Both the position numbers and the translations under genes were made by a program. The notes under the pieces are model-generated. The model was given only the letters and a program-made list of their open reading frames with translations. It had not been told where the DNA came from and made no database searches. From a virus, in the IMG/VR virus record IMGVR_UViG_3300009705_000076, positions 1 through 29,590 of that record: a stretch of 29,590 nucleotides of DNA; one strand, given 5' to 3'. Below, piece after piece: positions 29,572 through 29,590 of this stretch. Within the stretch, counting starts at the first letter, position 1. Each line of letters begins with the position of its first letter.

Positions 29572-29590
29572 ATGAATAAAAATATAGACA
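29572..29590 (+). CDS. Start of a divergent gene, cut by window end
   Basis: ATG at 29572 follows an A-rich leader (ggaaataaaaatcat) like those of other genes here and opens a frame reading MNKNID to the edge of the window. Only six codons are seen, so neither coding status nor function can be judged. It would be divergent from the late operon. Confidence 0.35.

Noticed and set aside
1-29590. tRNA or rRNA genes, insertion sequences, attachment sites
   Set aside because: No cloverleaf candidate, transposase, terminal repeats or integrase were seen; the intergenic spaces are too short for most of these.
1-29590. Host chromosomal island instead of phage
   Set aside because: The presence of holin, replication/recombination arm, adhesin and tight overlaps, with no host metabolic genes, fits a phage better, though a prophage cannot be excluded from this fragment.

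Overview
The window is AT-rich and gene-dense, and looks like part of a double-stranded DNA phage of a marine Bacteroidetes (probably flavobacterial) host. The phage assignment rests on a replication/recombination gene block facing a block of structural-type and lysis genes, with no cellular housekeeping genes. The host guess rests on three things. Starts are preceded by A-rich leaders rather than Shine-Dalgarno sequences. Two proteins carry signal peptides of the kind common in Bacteroidetes, ending in ..GFGQ and ..NAQ. One of these proteins also has cysteine repeats of the GCTDSTAFNYDSTAN kind and a C-terminus resembling a type IX secretion (T9SS) sorting tail. No terminase, portal, major capsid or helicase gene is visible, so the window is a fragment of a larger genome.

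Region 1 (13-13906, plus strand) is the DNA-metabolism arm. In order it holds a Sak4-like P-loop ATPase, a possible ssDNA-binding protein, a degenerate Toprim primase-like protein, a RusA-like resolvase, a zincin-VWA protein, a MoxR-type AAA+ ATPase, two tandem paralogues of unknown function (the second ending in an SSB-like DDLPF tail), and a PD-(D/E)XK nuclease. After a strong intrinsic terminator at about 10347-10369 come a family B DNA polymerase, a DUF932-like protein, a DUF5664-like (dATP/dGTP diphosphohydrolase-type) protein, a 27-residue membrane microprotein and a small unknown protein. Most genes abut or overlap, so they are probably co-transcribed. A second terminator-like hairpin lies inside a coding region at 3162-3189.

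Region 2 (13893-29484, minus strand) is a late/virion/surface arm transcribed toward region 1, and the two arms meet in a 14-nt convergent overlap. From its promoter side (right) it encodes small structural or membrane proteins, a redox-dead thioredoxin-like membrane protein, a GT32-type glycosyltransferase, a 796-aa secreted repeat protein with the T9SS-like tail, a 2329-aa cysteine-rich adhesin with three concanavalin-like domains, a signal-peptide beta-barrel candidate, a basic DUF6321-like protein, then, after a second promoter, a 164-aa protein, a 3TM-type holin, a 25-aa CDGSH-like protein, a 57-aa protein, a Lys/Arg-rich protein and two paralogous small beta proteins. Two near-identical AT-rich motifs lie about 30 nt upstream of the genes at 29484 and 16142 and are the best candidates for late promoters. 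A divergent plus-strand gene begins at 29572 and runs off the window.

The most unusual content is (i) the cell-surface cassette (T9SS-like secreted repeat protein, outer-membrane barrel, giant adhesin, glycosyltransferase) in a phage late operon, (ii) the MoxR/VWA-zincin pair followed by a tandem paralogue pair with an SSB-tail mimic, and (iii) the very small CDGSH-like protein beside the holin.
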